Counted from the stretch's first letter, positions 8,084-20,309 are shown. The stretch: 64,000 nucleotides of DNA from Accumulibacter sp. (GCF_023806625.1 NZ_JAMTDX010000011.1:29838-93837), one strand, 5' to 3'. Numbers and translations are program-made. Notes: generated from the letters alone by a model not told the origin.

Positions 8084-9130
8084 TCAGCGGCTCAGGAAGT
8101 CGGCGTAGGCACCGGCCAGCCCCTCGTCGAGCGCGATCCGGGCCCGGCAACCGAGCGCGTTGAGGCGTGAGACGTCGAGCAGCTTCCTGGGTGTGCCATC
8201 GGGTTTGCCCGGGTCGAAGTCGATTCGCCCGCGGTAGCCGACGACGCGTGCGACGATCTGCGCGAGTTCGCGAATGGTCACGTCCTGGCCGGTGCCGAGG
8301 TTGATGTGCGAGCGCATCGGCTCGGTCTGTTCGTCGTAGCTCGCCCGGTCGAGGTTCATGATCTGCACGCTGGCTTCGGCCATGTCGTCGACGTGCAGGA
8401 ACTCGCGGCGCGGTGTTCCGGTCCCCCAGAGCGTCAGGCAGGGCTCGCTGCGCCCGCTGGCGGTGTCGTCGAGTTGTTCGCGAAGCTCGCCAGGGATCGC
8501 GCCGTGCTTCGCCTCGTCCTCTTCGATCGCCGGCCAGTCGCGCGCAGCGGCAAGCCGGGCGAGGTGCAGCTTGCGGATCATCGCCGGGATGACGTGGCTG
8601 TTCTGCAGGTCGTAATGGTCGCCGGGACCGTAGAGGTTGGTCGGCATGACGCTGCGGCAGTCGGTGCCGTACTGCCGGTTGTAGCTCTCGCAGAGTTTGA
8701 TGCCGGCGATCTTGGCGATCGCGTAGGGTTCGTTGGTCGGCTCGAGCGGACCGGTGAGCAGCGCGTCTTCGGCCATCGGCTGGCCGGCGAGCCGCGGATA
8801 GATGCAGCTGCTGCCGAGGAAGAGCAGGCGGCGAACCCCGGCGCGCCAGGCTTCGTGCATCACGTTGGCCTCGATCATCAGGTTCTCGTAGATGAACTCG
8901 GCGGGATAGCTGTTGTTGGCGTGGATGCCGCCGACGCGGGCAGCGGCGAGGTAGACCTGGTCGGGCCGCTCGGCGGCGAAAAAGGCGCGCACGGCGGCCT
9001 GGTCGGTGAGGTCGAGTTCGGCGTGGCCGCGGGTGATCAGCGGCGTCTCGCCGCGCTGGCCAAGGGCTCGGACGATCGCCGAGCCGACCATTCCGCGATG
9101 ACCGGCGACATAGATCCGGGGGGCGCTCAT
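8084..9130 (-). CDS. fcl: GDP-L-fucose synthase
   Basis: The 348-residue short-chain dehydrogenase has the NADP-binding motif GHRGMVG near residues 10-16, the catalytic serine context FLGSSCIYP and the YAIAK tyrosine-lysine pair. GDP-fucose-synthase-specific pieces are [13 protein letters not shown] and [15 protein letters not shown]. It epimerises and reduces GDP-4-keto-6-deoxy-mannose to GDP-L-fucose. The start at MSAPRIYV (9130) is chosen because the fold begins there; the longer form to 9196 overlaps gmd. It lies 13 bases downstream of gmd, which supplies its substrate, so the two form a functional pair for fucose-containing polysaccharide. Confidence 0.94.
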   Translation of the reverse strand: MSAPRIYVAGHRGMVGSAIVRALGQRGETPLITRGHAELDLTDQAAVRAFFAAERPDQVYLAAARVGGIHANNSYPAEFIYENLMIEANVMHEAWRAGVRRLLFLGSSCIYPRLAGQPMAEDALLTGPLEPTNEPYAIAKIAGIKLCESYNRQYGTDCRSVMPTNLYGPGDHYDLQNSHVIPAMIRKLHLARLAAARDWPAIEEDEAKHGAIPGELREQLDDTASGRSEPCLTLWGTGTPRREFLHVDDMAEASVQIMNLDRASYDEQTEPMRSHINLGTGQDVTIRELAQIVARVVGYRGRIDFDPGKPDGTPRKLLDVSRLNALGCRARIALDEGLAGAYADFLSR

Positions 9131-9143
9131 CGGTTCGCCGCCG

Positions 9144-10268
9144 TCATTCGTGATGGTCGAAGGTCTGGAAGCCGGCCAGTTTGACCATCGCATCACGGCG
9201 CGCCGAGGCGTAGTCGGCCTGGACCATTTCGCTGACCAGTTCGTGCAGGCTGGTCTTCGGCTGCCAGCCGAGCTTCTCGCGGGCCTTGCCCGGATCGCCG
9301 AGCAGCGTCTGGACTTCGGTCGGCCGGAAGTAGCGCGGGTCGACGCGGACGATGACCTCGCCGGGCTTGACCTTCGCCTGGTTGCCGCGCACTTCAGTGA
9401 CGATGGCGACTTCGTCTACGCCCTCGCCCGCGAAACGCACGCCGATGCCCAACTCGGCAGCGGCGAACTCGACGAACTGGCGGACGCTGTACTGGACGCC
9501 GGTGGCGATGACGAAGTCTTCGGGCCGTTCCTGCTGAAGCATCAGCCACTGCATCTCGACGTAGTCGCGGGCATGGCCCCAGTCGCGCAGCGCCGAGAGG
9601 TTGCCGAGGTAGAGGCATTCCTGGAGGCCGAGCGCGATGCGCGCCATCGCCCGGGTGATCTTGCGGGTGACGAAGGTCTCGCCGCGGATCGGGCTCTCGT
9701 GGTTGAAGAGGATGCCGTTGCACGCGTAGATGCCGTAGGCTTCGCGGTAGTTGATGGTGATCCAGTACGCGTAGAGCTTGGCGACGGCGTAGGGACTGCG
9801 CGGGTAGAACGGCGTCGACTCCTTCTGCGGCGTTTCCTGGACGAGTCCGTAGAGTTCGGAGGTGCTCGCCTGGTAGAAGCGGCTTTTCTTCTCCAGCCCG
9901 AGGATGCGGATCGCTTCGAGGACGCGCAGCGCGCCGATGCCGTCGGCGTTGGCGGTGTACTCGGGCTGCTCGAAGCTGACCGCGACGTGACTCTGCGCCG
10001 CGAGGTTGTAGATTTCGTCGGGCCGGACCTGCTGGATGATGCGGATCAGGCTCGTCGAGTCGGTCAGGTCGCCGTGGTGCAGGATGAAGCGTCGATCGGC
10101 GACGTGCGGGTCCTGGTAGAGGTGGTCGATGCGCTCGGTGTTGAACAGCGAGCTGCGTCGTTTGACACCGTGAACCTCGTAACCCTTGTCGAGCAGGAAC
10201 TCGGCGAGATAGGCTCCGTCCTGGCCGGTCACGCCGGTGATCAGGGCGACCTTGCGCGGGTGATTCAT
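9144..10268 (-). CDS. gmd: GDP-mannose 4,6-dehydratase
   Basis: The 374-residue product has the extended-SDR nucleotide motif TGVTGQDG (residues 11-18), the family run [25 protein letters not shown], and the YAVAK catalytic pair followed by [20 protein letters not shown]. It removes water from GDP-D-mannose to give GDP-4-keto-6-deoxy-D-mannose, which Fcl then converts to GDP-L-fucose. Length and order of motifs are normal. It is the first gene of the gmd-fcl pair; 169 bases separate it from nagZ upstream, so a promoter may lie there although no clear -35/-10 pair stands out. Confidence 0.96.
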   Translation of the reverse strand: MNHPRKVALITGVTGQDGAYLAEFLLDKGYEVHGVKRRSSLFNTERIDHLYQDPHVADRRFILHHGDLTDSTSLIRIIQQVRPDEIYNLAAQSHVAVSFEQPEYTANADGIGALRVLEAIRILGLEKKSRFYQASTSELYGLVQETPQKESTPFYPRSPYAVAKLYAYWITINYREAYGIYACNGILFNHESPIRGETFVTRKITRAMARIALGLQECLYLGNLSALRDWGHARDYVEMQWLMLQQERPEDFVIATGVQYSVRQFVEFAAAELGIGVRFAGEGVDEVAIVTEVRGNQAKVKPGEVIVRVDPRYFRPTEVQTLLGDPGKAREKLGWQPKTSLHELVSEMVQADYASARRDAMVKLAGFQTFDHHE

Positions 10269-10437
10269 GAGCGGGATCCTCGGCTGTATTGAGGGCGAAA
10301 GAGCCGTGAAGGAGAGCGGGACGATGCCGTCGAGCCGACCGGCGTCGCTCCCGGCCCGACGCGGGAGTATCCCTGCTCGCGCCGGCTGCTGTCAATCGCC
10401 GCCACGCCGACTGCAGTCGGCACCGGCCGGTCGGCGC

Positions 10438-11466
10438 TCAGGCGCGCAGACGGCCGGCCGTGGCCACGCCGGCGAGGTAGCTGGCATCGCTCTGCAACGT
10501 GTGCCAGTCGGCCGCCGGACAGTCGGGCAGCAGGCGCTCGACGCGCTGCGCGCGAAGCGGGTCGGGGGGTACCGCCCAGCCGTCGAGCAGTTCATCGACG
10601 GCAGCCGGCGAATTGCAGACCAGCAGCAGGTCGCAGCCGGCGTCCCAGGCGGCCGTGCACCGCTGACTGATACCGCCGGCGACACCGGCACCGGCCATCG
10701 ACAGGTCGTCGCTGAAGATGACCCCGGCGAAGCCGAGTTGCTCGCGCAGCAGGTCGATCCAGAAGCGCGAAAAGCCGGCCGGCCGCGGGTCGACCAGCCG
10801 GTAGATGACGTGCGCGGGCATCACGGCGTCGAGCTTCAGGCGACGGTAGGGCTCGATGTCCGGAGCGATCTCGTCGAGGCGCCGCTCATCGATCGGCAGA
10901 TCGACGTGCGAGTCGGCCTCGGCCCAGCCGTGCCCCGGGAAATGCTTGCCGCAGGCGGCCATCCCGGCGGCGTGCAGACCCTCGATGAGCTTGGCGGCGA
11001 GTGCGATGACCACCTCGGGGGAACGGTGGAATGAGCGGTCGCCGATGACCCGGCTGTGTCCCCAGTCGAGGTCGAGAACCGGGGTGAACGAGAGGTCGAC
11101 GCCGCAGGCGCGCAACTCGCTGGCCAGAACGTAGCCGACGCGCCGCGCCGCGGTGGCTGCCGCCTCGTGGTCCTCGTCCCAGAGCTGCCCGAGGCAGCGC
11201 ATCGCCGGCAGGCGCGTGAAGCCGTCGCGGCAGCGCTGCACCCGCCCGCCCTCGTGGTCGATGGCGATCGGCAGCCGCGGCGAGCGCAGCGCGTGGACTT
11301 CGGCGGTGAGTTCGGCGAGCTGCGCGGGGGACTCGTAGTTGCGCGCAAAGAGGATCAGCCCTCCGACCAGCGGGTGGCCTAGCCGCCGACGTTCGACGAC
11401 GCTGAGGCGCGGCCCGACGAGGTCGATCATCAGCGGTCCGAGGGGAAGTTCCTGGGGGGAAGTCAT
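10438..11466 (-). CDS. nagZ: Beta-N-acetylhexosaminidase (peptidoglycan recycling)
   Basis: The 342-residue glycoside hydrolase family 3 protein has [10 protein letters not shown], the GKHFPGHG motif and [12 protein letters not shown] carrying the aspartate nucleophile. NagZ releases N-acetylglucosamine from anhydromuropeptides in the cytoplasm; no signal peptide is present, as expected. Its ATG overlaps the acpS stop by four bases (ATGA), so it is the last member of the lepA-to-nagZ operon. Confidence 0.95.
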   Translation of the reverse strand: MTSPQELPLGPLMIDLVGPRLSVVERRRLGHPLVGGLILFARNYESPAQLAELTAEVHALRSPRLPIAIDHEGGRVQRCRDGFTRLPAMRCLGQLWDEDHEAAATAARRVGYVLASELRACGVDLSFTPVLDLDWGHSRVIGDRSFHRSPEVVIALAAKLIEGLHAAGMAACGKHFPGHGWAEADSHVDLPIDERRLDEIAPDIEPYRRLKLDAVMPAHVIYRLVDPRPAGFSRFWIDLLREQLGFAGVIFSDDLSMAGAGVAGGISQRCTAAWDAGCDLLLVCNSPAAVDELLDGWAVPPDPLRAQRVERLLPDCPAADWHTLQSDASYLAGVATAGRLRA

Positions 11467-11840
11467 GGCTGCTCCATGATCACGAAAGCGATCGCGTAGT
11501 CGTGTTCGTCACTGATCGACAGGTGGGCGACGAGTCGCCGCTGCTCGAGGTAGGCGGCGAGCGGGCCCGCGTATTCGAAGATCGGCTTGCCCCGCGAATC
11601 GTGCGCGACCGTAATGTTGGGTAGCGTCGCCGGGGCGACCAGACCGATGCCGAGCGCCTTGCCGAAGGCCTCCTTGGCGGCGAAGCGCTTGGCGAGAAAG
11701 CGCGCCGGGTCGCGCACACGGCTGCACTCGAGGCATTCGCGCGGCGAGAGCAGCCGGGCCAGCGCGCGTTGACCGTGCCGCTCGTAGAGGCCGCCGAGCC
11801 GGGCGACGGCGGCGATGTCGGTACCCACGCCGACGATCAT
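11463..11840 (-). CDS. acpS: Holo-[acyl-carrier-protein] synthase
   Basis: The 125-residue protein starts [15 protein letters not shown] and contains [17 protein letters not shown], the two signature motifs of AcpS with the magnesium-binding aspartate and glutamate. It transfers 4'-phosphopantetheine from CoA to a serine of acyl carrier protein. It follows pdxJ after 97 bases and is coupled to nagZ downstream. Confidence 0.95.
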   Translation of the reverse strand: MIVGVGTDIAAVARLGGLYERHGQRALARLLSPRECLECSRVRDPARFLAKRFAAKEAFGKALGIGLVAPATLPNITVAHDSRGKPIFEYAGPLAAYLEQRRLVAHLSISDEHDYAIAFVIMEQP

Positions 11841-11937
11841 CGCAAACAGCCGGCGACCGCCGTGTGGCTGACGCCTTGCGGCGGTAGCGGACGGTTGCGA
11901 GCGTCGGCGGCCCGCTCACGCACGGGACGTCCGCCGA

Positions 11938-12711
11938 TCACGGCAGCAGGCCACGAACCAGGGTACGTGCCTGGGCTTCGCGAATGAGGCGCTTCATTTC
12001 CCGGACTGCCTCGCGCAGGCCGACGAAGACCGCACGGCTGATGATCGCGTGACCGATGTGCAGTTCGCGGATTCCGGGCAACTGCGCGACCGGCTGGACG
12101 TTGAAGTAGTTCAGCGCGTGACCGGCGTTGAAGCGCATGCCGAGTTCACGGACGAGCTGGCCAGCCAGGCGGATCCGCGCGAGTTCGGCGACGACGGCGG
12201 GGCTTTCGGGGTCGCGTCCCCGGGTGTAGAAGGCGTCGGCGTACGGCCCGGTGTGGATCTCGCAGACGCGCGCGCCGATCCGTGCCGCCGCCTCGACCTG
12301 CGCCGGGTCGGCGTCGATGAACACGCTGCTGATGATCCCCGCTCCGCTGAGTCGGGCGACGACTTCGCGCAGCCGCTGCTCCTCGGCGACGATGTCCAGC
12401 CCGCCTTCGGTGGTCACTTCCTGCCTCCCCTCGGGGACGAGCATGGCCATCTGCGGCCTGATCCGGCAGGCGATTCCGACCATCTCGTCGGTCGCCGCCA
12501 TCTCGAGGTTCAGCTTGATCTGCGCCAGTTCGTGGAGCTTCTCGACGTCGGCGTCCTGGATGTGCCGGCGATCCTCACGAAGGTGGATGGTGATCCCGTC
12601 CGCTCCGCCGAGATGCGCCTCGACGGCGGCCCACACCGGGTCCGGTTCGTAGGTGCAGCGCGCCTGGCGGATCGTCGCCACGTGGTCGATGTTGACACCC
12701 AGTTCGATCAT
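11938..12711 (-). CDS. pdxJ: Pyridoxine 5'-phosphate synthase
   Basis: The 257-residue TIM-barrel protein begins [18 protein letters not shown], then [12 protein letters not shown], with [28 protein letters not shown] and [12 protein letters not shown]. PdxJ condenses 1-deoxyxylulose 5-phosphate with 3-amino-2-oxopropyl phosphate to make pyridoxine phosphate. The ATG overlaps the end of recO by four bases, so the two are coupled. Length is normal. Confidence 0.96.
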   Translation of the reverse strand: MIELGVNIDHVATIRQARCTYEPDPVWAAVEAHLGGADGITIHLREDRRHIQDADVEKLHELAQIKLNLEMAATDEMVGIACRIRPQMAMLVPEGRQEVTTEGGLDIVAEEQRLREVVARLSGAGIISSVFIDADPAQVEAAARIGARVCEIHTGPYADAFYTRGRDPESPAVVAELARIRLAGQLVRELGMRFNAGHALNYFNVQPVAQLPGIRELHIGHAIISRAVFVGLREAVREMKRLIREAQARTLVRGLLP

Positions 12712-13424
12712 AGTTCCTGCACCTCCCTGAAAATCCGGCGGCTGGCCAGCGGCTTGCCGGCCGTGTAGTGGCCGATCAGCGCGCGCATCAACTGCTTGGC
12801 CTCGCTGAGCGAACGCGGGTCGGAAAGGTCGTCGTGGGCCAGGTCGAGCAGAGTCCGACCGCTGACCGCGAGCGCCGACTCGCCCGGAGCGGACAGTCTC
12901 AGCGGACCGCGCTCGATCTCGAAAGCATAGTGCGCTTCGGCCTCGACGGCCCGACCCGAGACATCGGTTTCGAGCGTCAGGCCGTAGCCGAGTTCACGCA
13001 GCAGCGCCCTCTCGAAGCGCCGCAGGTCGGCTTCGCGGGGGCCGCCAGAGAAGCGGCGCAGCGACTCGGCGTAGGCGTCGAAGAGCCTGGGGTGCGCGTC
13101 CTCGCGCGCGAGCAGGGTGATCAGCAGCTCGTTGAGGTAATAGCCGCAGAACAGCGCCTCGCCTGCGAGCAGCGGCTGCCCGCCCTGCCATTCGGCCCTG
13201 ATCAGCGTGTACACTTCGCCGCGTCCGGCCCAGGAGAGTTCGAGCGGCTGAAAGGCGAGGAGCACGCCGCGCAGCGCCGAGCGCGGCCGCCGCGCTCCCC
13301 GGGCGAGCAAGGCGACACGCCCATGGTCACGCGAGAAGACGTCGACGATCAGGCTCGTCTCGCTGTACAGATGGGCGTGCAGCACGAAGCCTGGCTGCCC
13401 GTCGACGCGCTGCCGCTGGATCAC
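12708..13424 (-). CDS. recO: DNA repair protein RecO
   Basis: The 238-residue product has an N-terminal OB fold ([34 protein letters not shown]) and a helical C-terminal domain ([26 protein letters not shown]). RecO loads RecA on SSB-coated single-stranded DNA with RecR. The start is a GTG at 13424 giving MIQRQRV. It follows era closely and its end overlaps pdxJ. Confidence 0.92.
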   Translation of the reverse strand: MIQRQRVDGQPGFVLHAHLYSETSLIVDVFSRDHGRVALLARGARRPRSALRGVLLAFQPLELSWAGRGEVYTLIRAEWQGGQPLLAGEALFCGYYLNELLITLLAREDAHPRLFDAYAESLRRFSGGPREADLRRFERALLRELGYGLTLETDVSGRAVEAEAHYAFEIERGPLRLSAPGESALAVSGRTLLDLAHDDLSDPRSLSEAKQLMRALIGHYTAGKPLASRRIFREVQEL

Positions 13425-13460
13425 TCGCCCGACTGTCCGACATTCACCCGCCGCCCTGCC

Positions 13461-14336
13461 CTATTCGTAACCGAGCGAACGGAGCAGTCGTTCATCATCC
13501 GCCCAGCCCGACCTGACCTTGACGAAGACGTCGAGGAAGACCGGTCCGCCGAACAGACGCTCCATGTCCTGGCGTGCCTCCGAAGCGATGCGCTTGACGA
13601 CTTCGCCGCCACGGCCGACGACGATCGCCTTGTGCGATTCGCGCTCGACGAGGATCGCCGCGCTGATCCGGCGCAACCCTTTGTCGAGCACGAAGCGCTC
13701 GACGTCGACGGCAGAGCCGTAGGGCAGTTCGTCGCCAACCAGCCGAAAGAGTTTCTCGCGGATGAATTCGGCAGCCAGGAAGCGTTCGCTGCGGTCGGTG
13801 AGTTCGTCCTCCGCATAGAGCAGTCCTCTCGCCGGCAGGAGTTTGCGGGCCTCGCCGAGCACTTCGGCGACCTGCGTGCCGCGCTCGGCGCTAACCGGGA
13901 CGATCGCCGCGAATTCTCCCTCTTCGGCCAACCGTGCGAGAAAGGGCAGCAACTGCTTCCGGTCGACGATCCGGTCGATTTTGTTGACCACGATGATCAC
14001 CGGACAACCGACCGGAATCAGCGCGCGTACGGCCCGGTCGCGCTCGTCGTAACGACCGGCTTCGACGACGAGCAGCGCGACATCCACCTGGCCCAGCGCC
14101 TGACGGACACCGCGGTTCATCATCCGGTTCAGTGCGTTGCCCTGGCGGGTCTGAAAGCCGGGGGTGTCGACGAAAACGTACTGCGCCCCGGCCGTGGTCA
14201 GGATGCCGAGCAGGCGCTGGCGAGTCGTCTGCGCACGGCGCGAGACGATGCTCAACTTCTCGCCGACGAGCCGGTTGAGCAGCGTCGACTTGCCGACGTT
14301 CGGGCGGCCGACGATGGCGATCGTCCCGGAGCGCAT
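13461..14336 (-). CDS. era: GTPase Era
   Basis: The 291-residue product has the G1 motif GRPNVGKST near the N-terminus, G3 DTPG, G4 NKID, and a C-terminal KH RNA-binding domain (RISAAILVERESHKAIVVGRGG). Era binds 16S rRNA and helps 30S subunit maturation. I use the ATG giving MRSGTIAIVG at 14336, five bases after the rnc stop; a longer frame to 14450 overlaps rnc and adds no fold. Confidence 0.95.
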   Translation of the reverse strand: MRSGTIAIVGRPNVGKSTLLNRLVGEKLSIVSRRAQTTRQRLLGILTTAGAQYVFVDTPGFQTRQGNALNRMMNRGVRQALGQVDVALLVVEAGRYDERDRAVRALIPVGCPVIIVVNKIDRIVDRKQLLPFLARLAEEGEFAAIVPVSAERGTQVAEVLGEARKLLPARGLLYAEDELTDRSERFLAAEFIREKLFRLVGDELPYGSAVDVERFVLDKGLRRISAAILVERESHKAIVVGRGGEVVKRIASEARQDMERLFGGPVFLDVFVKVRSGWADDERLLRSLGYE

Positions 14337-14341
14337 CCCGC

Positions 14342-15013
14342 TCACTGCAGGCCCAGCCTGACCAACGCGCGCTCGGCGGCAGCCTGCTCGGCGGCCCGAC
14401 GGCTCGGGCCGGAACCCTGCGTACACAGCTTGAGCGCCGGGACGTTGCAACTCACCGTGAAAGTCTGGGCGTGTGCCTCGCCTTCGCTGCCGGTGAGCGC
14501 GTACAGCGGCAAGGCCAGCCGATTGCCCTGGAGGTATTCCTGGAGGCGTGTCTTGGCGTCTTTGATCGCCTCTCCCGGAGCGATCTCGCCGAGAGCCGGC
14601 GAGAACAGGCGGGAGATCACCTGGCTGACCACGGCGAAGCCGGCGTCGAGCCAGACGGCGCCAAACAGTGCTTCGAGCGCGTCGGCGAGAATCGACGGGC
14701 GGTTCTGCCCGCCACTGCGCTGCTCTCCCTCACCGAGCCGGAGAAAGGCGCCGAGCGAGAGCTGCAGGGCATGGCGGTGCAGGCTGTCCTGGCGCACCAG
14801 CTGAGCACGGAGCCGGGACAGATCGCCCTCGGGCAGATCGGGAAAACGCTCGAAGAGGCAGTGCGCGATCACCGCGTTGAGCACGGCGTCACCGAGAAAC
14901 TCGAGGCGCTCATTGTGCACCGCGCCGAAGCTGCGGTGCGTCAGTGCGGTCTGGAAGAGCGTCTGATCGCCGAAGACATGACCGAGCGCCCGCTCGAGTC
15001 CGGATGCCGTCAT
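14342..15013 (-). CDS. rnc: Ribonuclease III
   Basis: The 223-residue product carries the RNase III signature NERLEFLGDAVL, the second acidic site in DALEALFGAVWLDAG, and a C-terminal double-stranded RNA-binding domain ending RRAAEQAAAERAL. It processes rRNA precursors and double-stranded RNA. Its start overlaps the preceding DUF4845 gene by four bases, and era follows immediately. Confidence 0.96.
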   Translation of the reverse strand: MTASGLERALGHVFGDQTLFQTALTHRSFGAVHNERLEFLGDAVLNAVIAHCLFERFPDLPEGDLSRLRAQLVRQDSLHRHALQLSLGAFLRLGEGEQRSGGQNRPSILADALEALFGAVWLDAGFAVVSQVISRLFSPALGEIAPGEAIKDAKTRLQEYLQGNRLALPLYALTGSEGEAHAQTFTVSCNVPALKLCTQGSGPSRRAAEQAAAERALVRLGLQ

Positions 15014-15378
15014 GGGCCGTAGCCGCGTCCCGACGAGGAAGCCTTGAAGTCGATCAGCAGGCTGACGTTGGCGACCAGCGGAATCCGCCTCTCGTAGGCG
15101 AAAGCAATGACCACCTGGTTGTCTTCCTTGAAGATGTTGAGATCGGCCGGACCGATGGTCTTGATGTGCTCGACCTCGGCGTACTTGCTGTACGCCTGGC
15201 GGACCTCGGGAACCGTCCGGCCCATCGACTCGCTGGCGACTTTCTTGACCACCTGGCGAATCTTGTAGTACTCGATGACCTCGGGCACGACCTTGAGGGC
15301 GGTGATCGCAACCAGCGCGATGACGATTCCCCAGATGATCAGGGCGGACAGGGCGAGACCGTGCTGACGATTGATCAT
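15010..15378 (-). CDS. DUF4845 membrane-anchored protein
   Basis: This 122-residue protein has one N-terminal membrane segment (GLALSALIIWGIVIALVAITALKV) followed by a small periplasmic-type domain. It matches DUF4845, a family found between lepB and rnc in betaproteobacteria. Its function is unknown. It begins nine bases after lepB and overlaps rnc, so it belongs to the lepA-lepB-rnc-era operon. Confidence 0.85.
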   Translation of the reverse strand: MINRQHGLALSALIIWGIVIALVAITALKVVPEVIEYYKIRQVVKKVASESMGRTVPEVRQAYSKYAEVEHIKTIGPADLNIFKEDNQVVIAFAYERRIPLVANVSLLIDFKASSSGRGYGP

Positions 15379-15387
15379 GGGTGCTCC

Positions 15388-16176
15388 TTACCTGAATGTG
15401 CCGATCCGTCCCGGATCGCCGAAATTCAGCCAGATGAAAAAGGCCTTGCCAACGATGTTTTCGTCAGGGACGAAACCCCAGAAGCGGCTGTCGCGGCTGT
15501 TGTCACGGTTGTCGCCCATCACGAAATAGTTGCCGGGCGGCACCGTACAGATCACCCCTTCCACATTGTAGGTACAGTCGCGGCGATTGGGAAACTGCAC
15601 CGGCCCGGGAACGTAGGGTGGCGCATCGGGGTCGTTGAGCGTCCGGTACTCGGCCTGGTCGAGTCTCTCGATGAACTGTCGCGAATAGTAGAGCCGCTCG
15701 GGATGCAGGTAGTCATCGATCCGCTCGGTCGGCACCGGCCGGCCATTGATCGTCAGGCGCTTGTTCTGGTAGGCCACCTGGTCACCGGGCACCCCGATGA
15801 CCCGCTTGATGTAGTCGAGCGAGGGATCCTCGGGATAGCGGAAGACCATCACGTCGCCGCGCTGCGGACTGCCGACGTCGATGATCTTGCGGTTGATCAC
15901 CGGCAGACGGATGCCATAGGTGTACTTGTTGACCAGGATGAAGTCGCCGACCTCGAGCGTCGGAATCATCGACCCGGAAGGGATCTTGAACGGTTCGGCG
16001 AGGAACGAGCGCAAGATGAAGACGATCAGGATCACCGGAAAGAAGCTTGCTCCGTACTCGACCCACCACGGGTCGCTCGAGCCCGCCGGACGGCGCTTGC
16101 GCAGGAAGAATCGGTCGGCAACCCAGACCGCCCCGCTGACGACCAGCAGGATGAACAGAATCAAGGCGAAGTTCAC
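15388..16176 (-). CDS. lepB: Signal peptidase I
   Basis: The 262-residue product has two N-terminal membrane segments, the catalytic serine in FKIPSGSMIPTL and the catalytic lysine in DYIKRVIGVPGD, plus the late motif MGDNRDNSRDSRFWG. It removes signal peptides from exported proteins at the outer face of the inner membrane. It follows lepA by 12 bases, a classical pairing. Confidence 0.97.
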   Translation of the reverse strand: MNFALILFILLVVSGAVWVADRFFLRKRRPAGSSDPWWVEYGASFFPVILIVFILRSFLAEPFKIPSGSMIPTLEVGDFILVNKYTYGIRLPVINRKIIDVGSPQRGDVMVFRYPEDPSLDYIKRVIGVPGDQVAYQNKRLTINGRPVPTERIDDYLHPERLYYSRQFIERLDQAEYRTLNDPDAPPYVPGPVQFPNRRDCTYNVEGVICTVPPGNYFVMGDNRDNSRDSRFWGFVPDENIVGKAFFIWLNFGDPGRIGTFR

Positions 16177-16188
16177 TCGCTCGCTCCC

Positions 16189-17979
<1,791 letters not shown>

Positions 17980-18050
17980 TTCGCTGTCGAGCTTCCTGGA
18001 AGGAACAAGGCGAGCCGCAACCCTGGCCGGGCCGCCGGAAGGCGCGGATT

Positions 18051-18302
18051 CTAGCCGATTTCGTTCAGGTAATCACGGACTCTCGGGATATCCAGAAAGT
18101 AGTGGCAGAGTTCGACGCCGGCGTGCAGGAGCACCGGCACCCGTTCGTCGTAGCGCGCTTCGAGCGCCGGGTCGGCATCGACGTCGAGAACCTCGACGCC
18201 CACGCCGAACTCCTCGGCGAGCGGCGCAAGCGCCGTTTCCATCTGCGTGCACAGGTGACAGTAGCGGCGGGAGACGAGTGTCAGCCGTACGGCAGCGCTC
18301 AC
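18051..18302 (-). CDS. Glutaredoxin-like (DUF836) thiol protein
   Basis: This 83-residue thioredoxin-fold protein has the redox motif RYCHLC near residues 13-18 and the cis-proline region ERVPVLLH. The family is found beside mucD and lepA in many betaproteobacteria; its partner is unknown. Its ATG overlaps the stop of mucD by four bases, so it is cotranscribed with it. Confidence 0.88.
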   Translation of the reverse strand: MSAAVRLTLVSRRYCHLCTQMETALAPLAEEFGVGVEVLDVDADPALEARYDERVPVLLHAGVELCHYFLDIPRVRDYLNEIG

Positions 18303-19732
18303 CGGTCGCTCATCCCCCTGATCGTGACGAAGGTCTGCATCTCGCCGCGGCGGACGAGCAGCGTGACGTTGGCGGACTTGTCGAACTGTCCGAGCAGGCG
18401 ATTGAACTGCTCGACAGTGCGAATCTCGATCGTCTCGCCCTGCGCGATCAACGCCAAAATGACGTCTCCAGGCCGCAGGTCGGCGCGCGCGGCGTTGGTC
18501 CGCACGTCCTCGATCAGCAAGCCGCCATTGACCTTCAACTGGCGCTTCTGTTCGGCGCTCAGTTCGGAGACGACGAGCCCGAGCCGATTGGCGGCCCGCT
18601 CGACCGGCTTGCTGCTCCGCTGGCTGCGCTGCGCAACCTGTTCGTCCGGGATCTCGGCGACGACGAGTTGCACGTCGCGGGTCGCTCCCTTGCGCCAGAC
18701 GTGCACGGCTACCCGGCTGCCCGGCTTCGTGTTGCCAACGATCCGCGGCAGGTCGCTCGAGCTGGCGATCGGCTTGCCGTCGAACCTGAGGATCACGTCG
18801 CCGGCTTCGATGCCTGCCTTGTCCGCCGGCCCTCCCTTCTCCACCGAGTTGACCAGCGCTCCCTGGACCTTGCCGAGGCCAAACGATTCGGCGAGTTCCT
18901 TGGTCACTTCCTGGATGACCACACCCATCCGGCCGCGGCTGACCTTGCCGCTGGCGCGCAGTTGCGACTGGACGTCCATCGCCACGTCGATCGGTATGGC
19001 GAACGAGATGCCCATGAACCCGCCCGAGCGGCTGTAGATCTGCGAGTTGATGCCGACCACCTCGCCCCTCATGTTGAACAGCGGACCGCCCGAGTTACCC
19101 GGATTTACTGCTACGTCGGTCTGGATGAAGGGAACGTAGTTTTCCTGGGGCAGCGAGCGCCCCTTGGCACTGACGATTCCGGCGGTCACGCTGTTGTCGA
19201 AGCCGAACGGCGAGCCGATCGCCACCACCCACTCCCCGACCTTGAGCAGGTTCGGATCGCCAAAGCGGACGGCCGGCAGGCCGGACGCTTCGATCTTGAT
19301 CAGCGCGACGTCGGTGCGCTTGTCGGCTCCGATTACCCGGGCCTTGAACTCGCGCTTGTCGGTCAACCGAACGAGGATCTCGTCGGCCGAATCGACGACA
19401 TGGGCATTGGTCAGGATGTAACCGTCCGCGCTGACGACGAAGCCCGAGCCCAGCGAACGGCTCTCGAACTCACGCGGCATTCCCGGGATCCCGGGCATCC
19501 CGGGCTGTCGGGGAATGAACCGGCGAAAGAATTCGTACATCGGATCGTTCTCGTCGAACGGGAACGGCTGGGCGCCGCGCCCACCGCTGCGCGCCGTCTG
19601 CGTCGTGCTGATGTTGACCACCGCCGGACCCTGCTTCTCGACGAGTTCGGTGAAATCGGGCAGGCCGCGGTTCTGGGCCTGGGCGAAGACGGCGAAGAAG
19701 CTCAGCAGGAGAGCTGCAAGCAACTGTTTCAT
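18299..19732 (-). CDS. mucD: Periplasmic DegP/MucD-type serine protease
   Basis: The 477-residue product starts with a clear signal peptide (MKQLLAALLLSFFAVFAQAQ). The trypsin-like triad is visible as TNAHVVD (His), RTDVALIKI (Asp) and NPGNSGGPLF (Ser), followed by two PDZ domains (GVVIQEVTKELAESFGL, and a second starting near LGLVVSELSAEQ). A glycine-methionine-proline-rich insert (QPGMPGIPGMP) precedes the chymotrypsin fold, as in other DegP proteins of this group. MucD degrades misfolded envelope proteins and restrains the sigma-E response. The long upstream extension to 20197 is rejected because it runs through rseC in another frame. Confidence 0.94.
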   Translation of the reverse strand: MKQLLAALLLSFFAVFAQAQNRGLPDFTELVEKQGPAVVNISTTQTARSGGRGAQPFPFDENDPMYEFFRRFIPRQPGMPGIPGMPREFESRSLGSGFVVSADGYILTNAHVVDSADEILVRLTDKREFKARVIGADKRTDVALIKIEASGLPAVRFGDPNLLKVGEWVVAIGSPFGFDNSVTAGIVSAKGRSLPQENYVPFIQTDVAVNPGNSGGPLFNMRGEVVGINSQIYSRSGGFMGISFAIPIDVAMDVQSQLRASGKVSRGRMGVVIQEVTKELAESFGLGKVQGALVNSVEKGGPADKAGIEAGDVILRFDGKPIASSSDLPRIVGNTKPGSRVAVHVWRKGATRDVQLVVAEIPDEQVAQRSQRSSKPVERAANRLGLVVSELSAEQKRQLKVNGGLLIEDVRTNAARADLRPGDVILALIAQGETIEIRTVEQFNRLLGQFDKSANVTLLVRRGEMQTFVTIRGMSDR

Positions 19733-19817
19733 GGCACCAGTGGCCTCCTGAAGGTCATTGGATGAACCGGCAAACCCCGGACGAACGCCAACCCAGATGG
19801 CGATGTGGCCGCGAAAA

Positions 19818-20309
19818 TCAAGGCCGGATCGACGGCTGCCAGCGCGGATCGTCGTGCGTCCTCCGCTGCACCTGGCGCAGCGCCAGCCAGCCGCCGGTGA
19901 GCCCGGTCGCCGCCCCGGCGATCGCTCCGGGCTCGCCGCCGGCTGCCGAGCCGAGCAGCGACCCGGCGAGGAGCGCGAGCAGCGGCAGACCGTAGGCCCA
20001 GCCGGCACCACGCAGCACCGATCCCTCGCCGACGCTGACCCGCACGCGCTGGCCGACGACGCAGCGCTCGGGATTGAGCACCCGGAAGTCACGCGGCGTG
20101 CGGCACAGAAGTCGCCCGAGGTTCCGGCCAGCGCAGCCGCCCGGCTCGGCGCAGCGCCCGCAGCCGCTCTCGTCGACGCGGATCGTCGCGTGTTCACCGT
20201 CCAAGCCGGTCACCGTCGCCCAGACTTCCGGGCCCGCGGCAACTGCGTCGCGACCAGCCTTCCGGAAAATTTCGTCTTTCGCCGGGCTGGAGCGCTCGAC
20301 CTTTACCAT
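19818..20309 (-). CDS. rseC: RseC/MucC family protein
   Basis: The 163-residue product has the RseC cysteine cluster (CGRCAEPGGCAGRNLGRLLC) and two membrane segments (GLPLLALLAGSLLGSAAGG and AIAGAATGLTGGWLAL). In other bacteria RseC modulates sigma-E and SoxR reduction at the inner membrane. Its start overlaps the 3' end of rpoE by seven bases. In most relatives rseA and rseB come between rpoE and rseC; here there is no space for them. Confidence 0.88.
   Translation of the reverse strand: MVKVERSSPAKDEIFRKAGRDAVAAGPEVWATVTGLDGEHATIRVDESGCGRCAEPGGCAGRNLGRLLCRTPRDFRVLNPERCVVGQRVRVSVGEGSVLRGAGWAYGLPLLALLAGSLLGSAAGGEPGAIAGAATGLTGGWLALRQVQRRTHDDPRWQPSIRP

Noticed and set aside
19484-19512. Short internal repeat in mucD encoding GMPGIPGMP
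   Set aside because: Gly/Met/Pro-rich inserts before the protease fold are common in DegP-type proteins of this group, so it is not a special feature.
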